Assembly: GCA_037951165.1 (NCBI GenBank) | Contig: JBBDHG010000008.1 | Span: 6,243,501 to 6,307,500 of the forward strand | DNA from: Lophius americanus | Taxonomy: Eukaryota > Chordata > Actinopteri > Lophiiformes > Lophiidae | Direction: 5' to 3' | Length of the DNA: 64,000 bases | In this document: piece by piece, positions 11,170 to 22,925 of the stretch | Layout: each line of letters starts with the position of its first letter | Position numbering within the stretch: the stretch's first letter is position 1 | The notes under the pieces: generated by a model | What the model was told of the DNA's origin: nothing | Database searches by the model: none | Seen by the model: the letters and a program-made list of their open reading frames with translations, nothing else | Made by a program: the position numbers and the translations under genes

Positions 11170-12234
11170 GATGGCACTGAACACCACAGTCTGATAAAAG
11201 GTCATCAGAAGCTGTCCAATCACTCTAAACCATTTCAGGCTCCTCAGGAAGTACCATTGGCTCTGGCCCTGCCTTTATATCTGGTGCACATTATCCTCCA
11301 ACCCCAAATTGTCATTCAGGTGAACACTAAGGTATATGTCAGTGTTAACTACCCTGATGTTCTCACCCTAGATGGTGTAAAGAATGTTCGTCTTTTTAGA
11401 GGCGGTTGGTGTGGCATTAGTGATAAGGGTGCTAAAGAGGCTCCTGTACTGTACTCTTTCCTCCTCACACTAATTGCACTTTGCTGTTTCATCTGAGCTT
11501 CTGGAGGTGATATGTTTTGGACACATCTGAATTCAGAGATATAGAAGGTGAAGAGGAAGGCGGCAAGAACAGTCCTATTTTGAGCACCAGCGCTGCTTAC
11601 AGTCCACTCTTGACACACAGTTCTGTGGCCTGACGTACTGCATGAGTCAGGTAGTTGGTCATTCAGGAGACCAGGGCAGTGTCCATATATGCTGTACACA
11701 GCTCTACCCACAGTAGGAGGGACTGGATGCTCTTAAAGGCACAAGAGAAGTTGAGGAACATGACTCACAGTATTTCAAGCCTCTCCAGGTGAGAGCAAGT
11801 CCTGTGAAGCAGGTTAATAACCGCATCCTCCACCCTACCTGTGGCAAATAGGCAAACTTTAGGGGGTCTGATGCTGCTTTCACCTGTGTCATGATATGAC
11901 CAAAGACAAGTCGCTCCATTGACTTCATTAGGAGTGACGTCAGCGAGACAGGCCTGTAGTCATGCAGCTCCCTGAGTTTCTTAGTGTTTGAGACCAGGAT
12001 AATACAGGAGGTCTCCCAAAGCAGTGGAGGGAACAATTGTTTCCAGTTGCAAAAAAAGTTCTGCTGGAAACATTCCTGCATATACTCCGAACATAGTGGT
12101 GTGGTGTATGATATTTGGTAGATTGTGAAACAAGAGTAATACAACAAGCTAAAATGGCCACAATAACAAGAGCTGTCTACAGAGCTGGCTGCCACACATG
12201 CGGACCCATCTTAGTGGATAGGTGAGCCCAACAT

Positions 12235-12390
12235 AGGTGAATTGGTAACTTGCAAGTATTGTGAATGTTTGTTTGCCTGTCTGTCTTTGATTAGCGATCT
12301 GTTAAGGTGTTTCCCACCTTTGTCCAATATCAACAGGATTAGGCTGCAGTTCCCCTACCTACAGCCCTTCAAAGAATAAATGGTTATAGA
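12235..12390 (+). mobile_element. Teleost SINE, 3' portion, degraded
   Basis: GTGAATTGGTAACT, GAATGTTTGTTTG and the later CAGGATTAGGCTGCAG-type block, then AATAAATGG, follow the order of a widespread fish retroposon whose 3' part has GGTGACTC, GAATGGTTGTTTG and GGATAGGCTCCAG. Divergence is high. Better copies lie at 24,535 (plus) and 35,905 (minus). Confidence 0.5.
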
Positions 12391-12589
12391 TAGCGGACTG
12401 GATTTCCAGTATTCTTACACTTTTGTCAATAGTGCATTAGAATTAGATGAACATTCTGAAATTAATAATATTAATAGTAATAATAATTTATCTTTTATTA
12501 ATCACAGTCATTCATCCCCATTACAACATAGTGACCCTACGACATGTTCTCTTCATGTAGGCTACATCCACTCTAATAGAAGAAAAAGT

Positions 12590-12690
12590 GTTTATTTGTC
12601 ACGTACAATCATACAAGTACTACAACGTAGTGAAATTGGTTCTCTGCATTTAATCCATCTCTGAGGAGCAGTGGGGCAGCTATCTGCAGT
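12590..12690 (+). mobile_element. Teleost repeat fragment, second copy
   Basis: GTGTTTATTTGTCACGTACA, then GTGAAATTGGTTCTCTGCAT and GGAGCAGTGGGGCAGC. It shares its ends with 5713-5805 and keeps the middle part that copy lacks. Likely a retroposon 3' end; family not named. Confidence 0.55.
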
Positions 12691-13121
12691 GCCCGCTGAG
12701 CTAAATCAAGTTTGACATGATAATGATTTGAGAAACCTAGTTGGACTAAAGTTTTTCAAATGTTCATTGGTTGTGTCATGTTAAATTGAACTTCTACAGG
12801 TCAAAGATTTTTCCTTTAGAGTTTCAGATTGAATAATCCGTTCTGACTGTGACCAGGAGCGAATCTTGATTTCCTCCATTTTCTTCATTATCTCATCACA
12901 GCCAAAAGACAAGCTGTTGTCGGTACACTTCTCACATGATTGGGTTTATTCAGTACACAGAGATACATGGTAAGTGATGTGGTTTTCTTTTTGGCTTTCT
13001 GTACACTGAGCTGAAAACGATCACACATGAAGGCAATTACCTTCTGCACCGATGACAGGATTAACAACGAAATAAATGAGTGAAGAAATAAAGCTTGTGT
13101 CAGGAATATATAACTGATCTT
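12691..13121. other. No gene seen
   Basis: No recognisable feature. The antisense ORFs at 12,888-13,308 are short, have no motif, and partly overlap the R1 copy. Confidence 0.5.
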
Positions 13122-13413
13122 TACCATAATCATTCCAGTTCTTCCTTGCACTAAGGTTTACGTGGTCATGAAATTGTGTTTGAGTTATAGCATTAACATG
13201 AAGGATCTGCGAATTGGATCTACAAAATTTGGATTTAATCGGACCAAAGGACAGTTTTGGAGATAAAGCTCCACCTAGTGTGAAAAATATACAGCCAAAC
13301 CTCCCCATAAATACTAAATCTGTATTCTCGCGCTAAGGTCTACGGGTAAAAAATAGAAAATTCTCAACGATATAGTTAATGAGTCAGTGCGTTAACATGA
13401 AGGATCTGCGGCA
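13122..13413 (+). repeat. R1 dispersed repeat, two head-to-tail pieces
   Basis: CATTCCAGTTCTTCCTTGCA then CTAAGGTTTACG is one R1 block, ending in TTAACATGAAGGATCTGCG (to 13,209). A second block follows directly (GATAAAGCTCCACCTAGTGT, CGCTAAGGTCTACGGG) and ends in the same 19 bases at about 13,393-13,411. The exact 19-base repeat about 202 bases apart marks two R1 units in tandem. Confidence 0.6.
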
Positions 13414-14899
13414 GTGGCTGGAGAATGCGTTGGGGACTTTTCAGTGTGGCAGTCCAGAAACCTCAACCACAAATATTTCACAATGTTCATTACTTTGTAT
13501 ATTGAAAACAACCCATGAACGGTAAAACAGAGTCATACAGATTTTCACTCACACACATTTTTAAAGCCAGCATTTGTTACTCTGAACTTCTGCTGCAGCG
13601 GCTGATCGTTTATGGGGGACCGAATGACGCCTGAAACTCTAATGGCCAGAAAACATTCAAGGGACAAAGGCATTTTTGAAAAGCAACAATTGGACTATTA
13701 GTTGTGAATCTGATTGACACCACCAGTCTGTGGCGATATTTGTCCTTCAACCACTGAGGGAGAGAAGACCGCCAGTCCCTGAACACTACAGTTTACATTT
13801 GTATACAAACCAGGCAGAATCTCCCAGAGGATAGATTGAATTATGGTCTCATGCAAATTAGAATCTTCTTGCAGGGTAAGGACTTATCGATGTGTGTTTG
13901 TGCCTGATTGAAGCCTGCGTGCATTCATTCACATAATTACGCGTTCGATGCATTCAGTGTCTGGGCTCATTTGCATTAATGACCACGCAGCCACAGAAAG
14001 ATCTGGAGAGGAATGCAAAAGTAAGAACTACTTAAGAGTATGCTAATGGTGGTGTGTTTACAAGGGGAATATTCAGACACCGTAGCTCTATAAATTACTT
14101 TGGGGCCTCTGCTGCCTCTCTCAGGGATGTTGGTGTATCACAGAAAGAGACAGACAGAAAAAGATAATGATGGTGAGTATTCGTGTTGAGAAAACCTTGA
14201 GATGAAAGAACAAGGAGACAAACAGAGAGAGGATTGGAGAGGTAGGCCTGACAGGAGGAACTGCTAATCCAACTACTCCAAAATGTTAAAATAAATCTGT
14301 AGCTCTCCTGCTTTTTAAATCCATCCTCATTAAAACAGGACTGTTTAAATCTGCATCAAGCCGGTCTAATGAGGTGTCAAACAATCAATAGATAAGGGAG
14401 GATGTGCGGTGAATAATAATACTCAGACTGAACTGTAGAAAGTTATGGTGAAATCTCTACAGACTTTTCACATGAAGGAACAGCTTAGACAAATACTTAA
14501 TCCATGATGATGGAAAGTCAAGTGGCGGTTCTTTCTACACAGAATATTTTTTGGAGCTTCACATTAAATTTATTTGCAGAATTTTCCTAACAAACGAATA
14601 AAGAAAGAGTATGTTTAACAACAAATAAAAACAAAACGGAAGCGTGAGAAAGCCAGAGAACCAGGGAAAACATCACAGCACATATATGTATATATTCTGT
14701 ATAAATACTAAATATAACGATTTAATCATAGATTGGTTGTCGATGAACGAAACATTCACATTGAAGATTTTATTGATATACATTGTGTAAATCATTAAGA
14801 ACAAAATTATATAAGAACGGTAAATGGAAACTCAAACCATTAACTAAACTACATTATCTGAACTAGATTCTGAAAGACACGTAAAGTCAAGGTGAAAAA
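13414..14899. other. No gene seen; two inverted octamer motifs
   Basis: No coding sequence recognised. ATGCAAAT (13,851-13,858) and its reverse complement ATTTGCAT (13,969-13,976) are perfect octamer (POU-factor) motifs about 110 bases apart, in a stretch free of recognised repeats. This could be a conserved non-coding element, but two octamers may also be chance. Confidence 0.4.
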
Positions 14900-16050
14900 C
14901 TCACAGGCTGATCCAACGGGTCTGGGTTTCATGAGTGCAACTCTTAATTTTGTTCAGTGTGTTTGTCCCCAACGCGCCTGTATGCACTCTCTATAATATC
15001 TGGGCACGTTATAAGACGTGCGTGGTATGGATGATATGTCAAGTGGTATTTGGTGGGATCTCCTCCCAGACCAGGATCAGGGCATCAGTGGGCTCCTGGA
15101 TAGTGTGTGGTGCGACGTGGCAATTTTGTCTTCACCAATACATCTGATCACATGAGGCCAGGAACTTACCTACACCATGAAGAACCCAAGGTTTTCTGCA
15201 CCAGTTTAAGGTCTGACAATCACACTGATGATTCTATCCTGGTACCTAACAGCAGTCACACATGGAGATCTGTGAGACCCTCCAAGGACATGCCTTCCTT
15301 GACCATCATTGACCCACTGAAACCGGTCATGCTGGATGACATTGCAGGCAGCTTAACACTCAACACGGCATCTCCAGACTTTTTCGCACCTGTCACATGT
15401 GCTCAGATGGAACCAACTCTCATCTGTGAAAAGAACGTGGCGCCAATGGTGAACCGGCCCTGATGAAGGTAATTTTTAGATCTCCTCCTTACTTTTCCTT
15501 CTTGCACAAAGCAGCCGATGAAAGTCCAGCTGCTGGGTGGACGTGGACAGCCCTTCCACCGTCCTGTCCACGTGTCCTAATGTAACGGCTCCACTCCAGG
15601 TATCTCCTCCACACTCCTGAGAAGGTTCTGGGAGACACAGCTAACCTTTTAACAAAATGACATATGGATGTGCCATCCTTGAGAACCTGGGATATCTGTG
15701 CAACCGGAATGTGCTGCAGCTATTGTAGAAATCTACCAGTAGTGACAGGACACTGGCAAAATGCAAAATTAGAGAAAATTAGTCAGGAAGGCTGAGGATA
15801 GATATATGGTCTGTGGTCACCACCTGTAGAATCAGAACCTTTTGGGGGTTGTCTTGCTGTTGCTTCTCCTCTGTTGTTGTCTCATTTGCATCAAACCAGG
15901 TGAAAGTGATTCACAAGGGCCCTGTGATGAACTTTACCCTGCCTCCTACCCGATGTTAACTGAGTTTGGCTCCAGACCCTCCTCGACCCTGAACAAGATG
16001 TGTGGTTACAGAACTTTGATGGATGAACGGAAGTTTAATGCATTTTAAGT
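14900..16050 (-). pseudogene. Tc1/mariner transposase relic (GAGCAGTGTA-TIR family)
   Basis: Nearly the whole stretch matches, in reverse, the order of a familiar teleost Tc1-like transposon. From high to low coordinates: the leader with GGTCTGTGGTCACCACCTGT, the helix-turn-helix region (complement of GATGTGCCATCCTTGAGAAC), then the catalytic half. The catalytic half reads QHDRFQWVNDGQ-like, TAVRYQD and VIVRP, with C-terminal LVWEEIP. Where the family has DNARPHV this copy has SSWPHV, so a catalytic Asp is lost. The following stretch with the Glu motif (PDLNPIEH in the family) is deleted near 15,140. No terminal inverted repeats are visible at either edge. Plus-strand ORFs at 14,935-15,463 and 15,842-16,048 are its antisense. 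Confidence 0.8.
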
Positions 16051-18167
16051 CTAAGTCCATTTCTCTTTCCTCAGCCATGGCACTTCATAGAATAAACAGG
16101 GCTAAAACACAAATGTAAACAATAAGATCCAAAGTACTACATCTACAAATCTAAACAAAAGAAGATTTAAATAAAGTAAACTAATGCAATGTTATGTGTT
16201 TACTATTTTGAGTTCAGTCAGCTAAATTGACTGCTGGCCAATCATGCCAGGCAAATTGTTTGGGAAAAAAAGATGAAATGCAGTGCGGTGCAGTGCAGTG
16301 CAGGGCAGGGTGCCCACTGCACCTTAGGGAGGGTAAAAGGCAGAGAATTAATTCACAATTTTGTACTGCGTCTCACTTCTACTTGTGTGAATGTTGATGA
16401 ATATAATAAGTATTATGATAAGTATTAAATATTATACAATTATAAATGGCTGATTCTGACAATCTCTAGACCAGAGGACGAGGTTTCACTGGCTCAGCCT
16501 CCAGATCCAGATCGGGATCTGAACAGCATGACTTTTTATTTTGATTGTTGGTTTTCATGATACTAGGAAAATTCTACAAGCTCATACCTCACGTTGTTGA
16601 AGAATGTATATATATCCAAATCTGGACAGACATCAACACTTTCACAACATTTCATCAAAACCCGTTGAAAACTTTTCTAAATATCTTGTGGACACATAAA
16701 CACACTCTCATTTCATCTCTGGTTTCTTTCCTGTTCCTCCTCTCCCTCCTTCTTTTCTGTCCTTGGCTCTTTATCTCTACACCTGTTCTTTTTTGGCTCT
16801 CATAAAACTTAGTTTCATTAGGTTTATATAAATTGTGACACTTCGCAGACCATAAAAAGCCGACCAATAAACCTGGCTGGTAAACTTCTTTTAGTGTTTC
16901 AATCTGCTGAGCCAAGATGAATCTCGATTTATAGCGCTTACGGTGGAGAAAAATGAGAAATTAAGTAGAATTGCAGTTAGTTGAGAGAGCACGACTCCAC
17001 AAAGCCCGATAATCCAACACATCTAAAGCCAGACTCAGACGGAATTATTTCAAAACAAATTCTGATTTAGGGTTGCATCACGTGTGAGGAAGAATTTCAC
17101 AGAATCGGCACAACACACTACAGTACATTGGTGAAATAATTGATTGAGAAGGAGCGATGCAACAGAGTTGAGACTGACGTCATCGACTTACTGCACTGAT
17201 GCATTACCGTGACAAAAGCTAAAGCAGGAGCTTCATCGAGCGAAGAGGAGGAGCCTGTCAGAACAGACGGTCAGCTGCTCTGGGATGTCAAAGTCAAAGA
17301 CTTTGTATATAATTTTACTGCAGGAAAAATTGGCTTAATATTCATTGTGAACACAATGTAAAACTGGATCTAACAGATAATCAACATCGGTTCAAACCAA
17401 GGACCCGGATTAGCCCCATTAACTGTTTCGATGGGAATCAGGATTAAATTGGCCTGAAAGCCCTGTAGTCTGAGTCCGCTATGAAATAAGACTAAATCCA
17501 TTGAGAACATTTTGAAACCAGCATACTCATCTTTACGTATTTTACAGAGTTAAATAACCTTTATTTATGCTGTCATCCCTTTCAAAGTATGGAGAGTCAA
17601 AACGGTAGTTGCACAGTCTGACAACAGAACCTTTGCTATCCCTTTGTTGCTTGTTGATCCAGCATTCTAATGACAGTTGCTATGCATAAAGGAAACATGT
17701 GATGACTGCCTCTGCATTCCACGTGCGGATTAAATCTTCTTGGTTCATCCTCACTGAACTGAGCAAACCAAGAGCTACATCATGCAGTAAAACACAAACC
17801 AGTGTCCAGATTAACATTGATTTAGCTAGGTAATTGCATGTTAGGTCCAGGTTCCTCATTTGGCATACTTAGTGGTAAGATTATTGATTGGTTAGCTTGG
17901 TGAAATGTAGTCTACTGGCTTGGTTGGTTGATTAGTTTAGTCTCTATTCAGCAGTGTGGTTGAATGGTATTATCTGTGTGGTTGATCAAGTGTTTAATGG
18001 CATTGTGATTAGTTTCCGGTGGTTCATGGACCACGGGAGCTGATCGGTGGAACAGAAATGTCAGTGATTCTGACCTCGGCGTGAGGGAGAGGTAATATTT
18101 TCAACAGCCTTTGTATGCTTATTTGTCAGTTAGCAGGATTACTCAGAGAGTTCTGAACAGAATTATA
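16051..18167. other. No gene seen
   Basis: Apparently single-copy sequence. A short GTGCA pentamer run is at about 16,281-16,303. The ORFs at 16,545-16,915 lack motifs. Nothing else recognised. Confidence 0.5.
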
Positions 18168-18203
18168 TATATTTATCTATCTATATATAGATAGATAAAT
18201 ATA
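18168..18203. repeat. 36-bp perfect palindrome
   Basis: The sequence reads identically on both strands from 18,168 to 18,203, with arms containing TATTTATCTATCTATA and its complement and no spacer. It is built from ATCT/AGAT and TA units. It could extrude as a cruciform. Confidence 0.9.
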
Positions 18204-20079
18204 GATATATATCTAATACGAATATGATTCCAGATTCTTGGACCACGTTTTCATAGTCCAGAAGTCACTTTTCTGGTGGAAAGATGTCGTTCTGTGAGTG
18301 TGTAACACACCCAATGCCAAACCTCAGAGCTCTTTTCCATGTTTCTGCTGTCTCTCGTACTTGCTTGTCTCCCACAATCAACTGATCATTTGCTGTCCTT
18401 ATTCCACACAAACACAGTCTAAAGTGCTGGCCAGCGCCTCAGGCAACAGATCTCAGGAAAGAAACAAAAAACAAAAAATACTTCAGTGCAGACCAGCTGC
18501 ACCGAGGCACAGAACCAACCAATACAAGCGATCTAGGGTCTAACAGACAAGCTACAAAATAGGTCTTGATATGTTTAAATGGCCTTTGACCACGCTGGGC
18601 TGTATGAGAAACTCTGTGACAGGCTGGTGAGATGTCATCATACTTTGGCTGTGACATTTTTACAGGGGACAGCAGGAGGACAACGGTTGTTCCGTGACAC
18701 CAGGAGTAAACCGCATGTAGATAAATGTGATTAAGTGCTATGTGAATTTAATTGTTGTGTGGACTTGATACAAGTACTACGATAGCAGGAACTATAACTG
18801 GTCATCTGGAGTGTGACAGACACATGAAAAAATTATTTCTGATTTGTCCATGAATGCCCTTTGGCCCTGCCAGATTCTATCAGCAATGAACATGGGATGT
18901 TTCCTCCTTACTGCGTAAGTTCACGACTGTTATAGAATGTCCTTGATTGCTGTAAAGTCAATTCAAAATGCTGCCAAAGTAACTTATCACAAAAATCTAC
19001 AATTTTTATAATATCCCTACCAACTAAATTTCCACTAAAACTTTATGGAGGGCTGGAAGAACACAGTGCAGGGAAGCTAAGCAGACAGCAGACTTTTGTG
19101 GATGGTTTAGATTCTACTAAGGACCAATCTAATTTGTTAACACTGATGGTCTGTATGTCGCATGGAAAATTAATACATTTTCACAATCATATTGTTGGAT
19201 TGAACAAACAAGAAAAAAAAGTTCATGACAGGCAGTTCCTTATAAAATGGTCCTCAGAACTGTTCGGTCTGTAAAGCCTATTGCTGTATCTGTTTCTGTA
19301 GCACTTCATAAAAAATGAATTCTCATCCATTTCCTTCAGTTGGTCTTTTCAATAAAAAAAATAATCCGGTTAACAGAGTAGGTGATAACACCTCAATCTC
19401 ACGTCGGTTGTAAATTATAGAAGGCGTACCCATGGAAACCTGTACAAATACTGTATATTAATCATGCTAATACTGTAAGTAAATTACACAGGCCTGAATA
19501 CAACACACATCCGTGGGGCTCATATTTGTGCCTCTCACCTGCAGGAGGTTTCAGCCAGCTTACATGCAGCAGAGAAATTACATGTCAGCCACAGCAGCAC
19601 AATGATTAATTTGCCTCTGCATCATGGCATAGTAATCCTCCTCGCACCGGGGAAATCAATCACAGACTGCCCGGCGGGCCATTCTGGCTTTCAACACACC
19701 GCCCGTCTGAATGCTGAGGTGAGATGGGCTCTACCCAAAATGCAGTCATAACAACCAACTTGATGTAGTCTTTATGTCTGGAAGGGAAAAAATGGGAAAT
19801 GATTTGAATGTATGGGTGTTTTTCATTCTGTCCCGTTTGAAAGTAATACATTTTGAGTAGCAGAAGTAGCACACAAAACTTTGCCCAAAACCATCATGTC
19901 AATTTATTTAACTTAGAAATTTAATTTAATAAGGATTCAAACTGTACGAGTAAATCATCAGTGTAATGAAACCAAGGATTTATTAACGATTCCACAAAGA
20001 TTTATTTACTCAAACCGCACCCGTCAGTCCCTGTGGACCACTCTGTCGATTAGGCATGGGCTGCGGTCCCCGACACTAT
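18204..20079. other. No gene seen; possible conserved non-coding patch
   Basis: Short ORFs only. The stretch at about 19,500-19,700 is less AT-rich and contains ACAATGATTAATTTGC, combining SOX-like ACAATG and homeodomain-like TAATT cores. This is suggestive of a regulatory element but not evidence by itself. Confidence 0.4.
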
Positions 20080-20510
20080 ATATATATGTCGTGTATATCC
20101 CAAAAAGTAAAAAAAGAAAAGAAAAGAAAGCTCTCCCGAGAGTAAAATATAATATTTACAAAAATATCCCTTCAAATCGATTCATATCCACCAAATTTGG
20201 TCTAAATTGGACCGATGATTAGGAGGTTATGTCAAAACAGTGCCTTGTTGTAAAAAGCTCCCTCTAGTGAGTAAATTGTGATGATTACAAGATAAATTGC
20301 ATTGAGTCCATCATTTGTACTCAATTTTGACTAAATTGGAACAAAGGCTGAGAAATTATGGTGAGAAAACTTTTAGAGATAAAGCTCCCCCTATTGTCGG
20401 ATATATAGAAACAACCTCTCCCAAAATCAACCCAGTTCTTTCTGGAACTAAGGTCTAACATTTGAAGCTGATCCATGAGATTTTCAGGGATATAATAAGG
20501 ATTCTATCCG
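20080..20510 (+). repeat. R1 dispersed repeat, forward copy
   Basis: Contains GATTCATATCCACCAAATTT, GGACCGATGATTAGG, AGCTCCCTCTAGTGAGTAAA, and then a second diverged unit (TTGAGTCCATCATTTGTACT, GACTAAATTGGAACAAAGG, AGATAAAGCTCCCCCTATTG). It continues with CCCAGTTCTTTCTGGAAC and TAAGGTCTAACA. The two units lie about 130 bases apart, showing internal duplication. No ORF of note. Confidence 0.65.
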
Positions 20511-22559
20511 AGCAGGTGGAAGTTTGTTTTGTTTATAGCAGAGGCTTCACTGTCAGTAAGGAACATGCTGGTTTCATAAATCTGTACCATCCTCTGTGCT
20601 GAAAGGTATATAAACAGAGCCCAGAGTGAATGAATTGGCAGTTGGCTGGGAAACTGTGAGCTGTAGCATCTCAGGTGCAGCTGATTGCTCTTCAATCCCC
20701 TCAGAGCACTGAGTGAAAAACAAAAATGAGTTGTGTACAGAAAAAGGATGCTATGCTATGGGCATTATGCCATAAGTAAAGAGAACAAGATCACAAAATC
20801 AATCTGCCTCATAATTTCCTTGCCAAATGAAAAGTACCACCGTTCATTATGTAACCAAACTAAGAAGAGAAGAGTCTAAGATTGTGCGAAGTTCAATCTC
20901 ACTGACTGGATTTCAGTGATACCCAAACGGAAACAAGTCATTTTAATGCGAGGTTTTGGAACAGACATAAATGAATCAGCGATTGGGCCAGTAGCTCCAT
21001 AGCTAGCCGGGCTTCTGATTGTTACAGCTAAAGATACAATACAGTCAACTTTAGTGTCACAGTGGGGAAATTTGTTTTGAACTGTAATGCACTGAATTCC
21101 CTCATACTATGAAATCCTCAGAATCCCTGCTACCAGAGCCTTTCATGTGAAATACACAGAAAGAAGCTATTTAATCGGCATTTCTGGTCAATTACACATG
21201 CAAGAAAAATCAAAGAAGAAGCTTAGCAGTCCCAAACGTATGACATGGCTCTCCAGTGTATGGAAGATGTGGAAAGTATTTTTTGGGTTACTCCCAAGAA
21301 ACCTTCATGTGAGACAGAATGAGAAATGTTACTTCAAAGAATGAGCTTAAATTTAAATTGTAAATATAGAGAAAAAGGAAAAAAAAGCAATAAACCTTTG
21401 TCTGGCAAAAGGACTCACTTCATTTTTATTTGATAGGTGTATAAAATGTTATGAAATATCAACAATTTTAGCAGTTAGCAGTTTTTTGGTAAGCTTCGAT
21501 AATGGAAAGTGACAGCCAGATGAAACCCTTTTCTTTACGTCCCTCCTCACGGTTCATGGCAGGGACGACAAAAGCATGCCAACTAACAACGCGTACTGCG
21601 CCAAATCAAGACATCATCATATGTTAAAGAAAATCCACAGCCTCCAGCGGTATTATTGAATTACCTAATGTTCAGATAGGCACAAAATCCTCTTTAGAAA
21701 TGTTTATTATTATCATTTCCCACAGGGTCGGAGCTCACATAGAACAAGGTAGCAATTTCCCCGACTATCATATTTTTGGAGCTGTCCTTCAATTTTGGAC
21801 ACTCTTTACAAGTTTCTCCTTTAAAGTAAGAAACTCACAATCTTCAGACTGAATAATGTCACAGCTAAGGCAAGGATTGACTGCTTAGTAGGTCAATTAA
21901 TCGTGTGTGTGTGTGTTCTCTTGTGATATTCACACCCACAAATACAGACCAACATGCACTACCCAGCCCGAGGCTTTGCTCAGCGTGATTGCAAATAAAC
22001 TACATATTGATTTGTCATGTGGAGGGGTGAACTGGAGAATTGATTATTGAGTTTTCTCCCTTAAGTGTTATCGGACTCCTGTTGTTCTTCTCCATTTACC
22101 TACACAGCCTGCCTGCTGCCATTTTTCAGGTTGGCCAATATTTAAAGCCCACATTGTTTGTATGTGTGATTTATTTCTCCCAGGAGATTTCGAGTGAAAC
22201 AACTCTGACATTTAATGCCTTTGTAAAACATAGTTAAATTGGAGATCTATATATTGTAGGTAACTAGCATCCCCTCAACATTTGCAACAATCCTATAGCT
22301 TGCCATCAACTTACTGTTTCAGATACCTCCGAACACAAAATGATATCATGACTCACTTACCACATCATGAAAATAAGTCTGAACATTCTATATCCTTAAA
22401 GTAAGGGGTCTTTTCTATATTCACCTTTACAAGCCCACGTCTGTGTAGAAGAGCTCGCTAAGGGAGATCTAGCAAACGTTCAGACTATATTTTGGTGAAC
22501 TAATCCCACAGTTACTGCTCATACCACTCTGCTATGGTCACCTTTCAACCGGCTTGGTC
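20511..22559. other. No gene seen
   Basis: Short ORFs without motifs. A GTGTGTG run lies near 21,905. No repeat family recognised. Confidence 0.5.
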
Positions 22560-22925
22560 TCAATTACCTGCTTCACGGCCTGGACCTTTAATTGATATCA
22601 GCTGCACCCATTCACGTAGCCTCATCCACCCAGTCACTGTCACGCCTGCCTGTTTGGCCACTCAACATCGGCTGCTGTCTTTAAATATGACTCTATCTCA
22701 ATCCATCTAGTTCTTGCACGCTTCTGGTTGACGGGCCCGCCATCTCCAGATCTCCATCTAGTCCTTGGAGATCCATCAGCCTAATTCTTCATCAGCCACC
22801 ACAACCAGTATCCAAACTCCAGAGGGGAGGTATTCCATGCTGCTGCTCAGGTCAGATACCCTTCAATCTCCCCAAAGAGTCTGAGCGCCAAAGACTTTCT
22901 AATAGACTCATTATCACAAGTCTGC
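22560..22925 (+). repeat. Unnamed repeat, member of a pair with 29,410
   Basis: Shared landmarks with 29,410-29,640, in the same order and orientation: TTTAAATATGACTCT, AGATCCAT(C/T)A, TCATCAGCCACCACAACCAG versus TCATCAACTGCCATTGTCCA, ACTCCAGAGG versus ACTCCAAAGG, AATCTCCCCA, and ACTTTCTAATAGACTC versus ACTTTCTGATGGAGTAATGG. The upstream part (GTCACGCCTGCCTGTTTGGC, TCAGCTGCACCC) looks like the 5' half of fish gypsy LTRs, so a fragmentary LTR is possible. Confidence 0.45.

Larger units (their letters stand above)
9746..12100 (-). mobile_element. L2/Rex-like LINE, degenerate reverse transcriptase
   Basis: On the minus strand, LRELHDYRPVSLTSLLMKSM (about 11,910-11,970) matches the conserved reverse-transcriptase block of teleost L2/Rex-type LINEs. 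It is followed by DPLKFAYLP and then GHCPGLLNDQLPDS and TVLAAFLFTFYISEF (about 11,530-11,670). The C-terminal FYQTVVFSAIFYAVV lies at about 11,170-11,205, and its continuation VCWGSS reads on across the hAT insertion at 10,018 downward, ending in LLLK and a stop near 9920. The tail reaches tandem TCTA/TCCA units near 9760-9785. Several stops and frameshifts make it inactive. The 5' end is truncated near 12,100, and the FADD catalytic block was not seen. The clade name is from memory. Confidence 0.75.

Noticed and set aside
14935..15463. Two overlapping plus-strand ORFs of 70 and 118 codons
   Set aside because: They are antisense to the Tc1 transposase relic.
15842..16048. ORF starting with a hydrophobic LLLLLL stretch, like a signal peptide
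   Set aside because: It is the antisense of the 5' leader of the Tc1-type relic and has no support as a gene.
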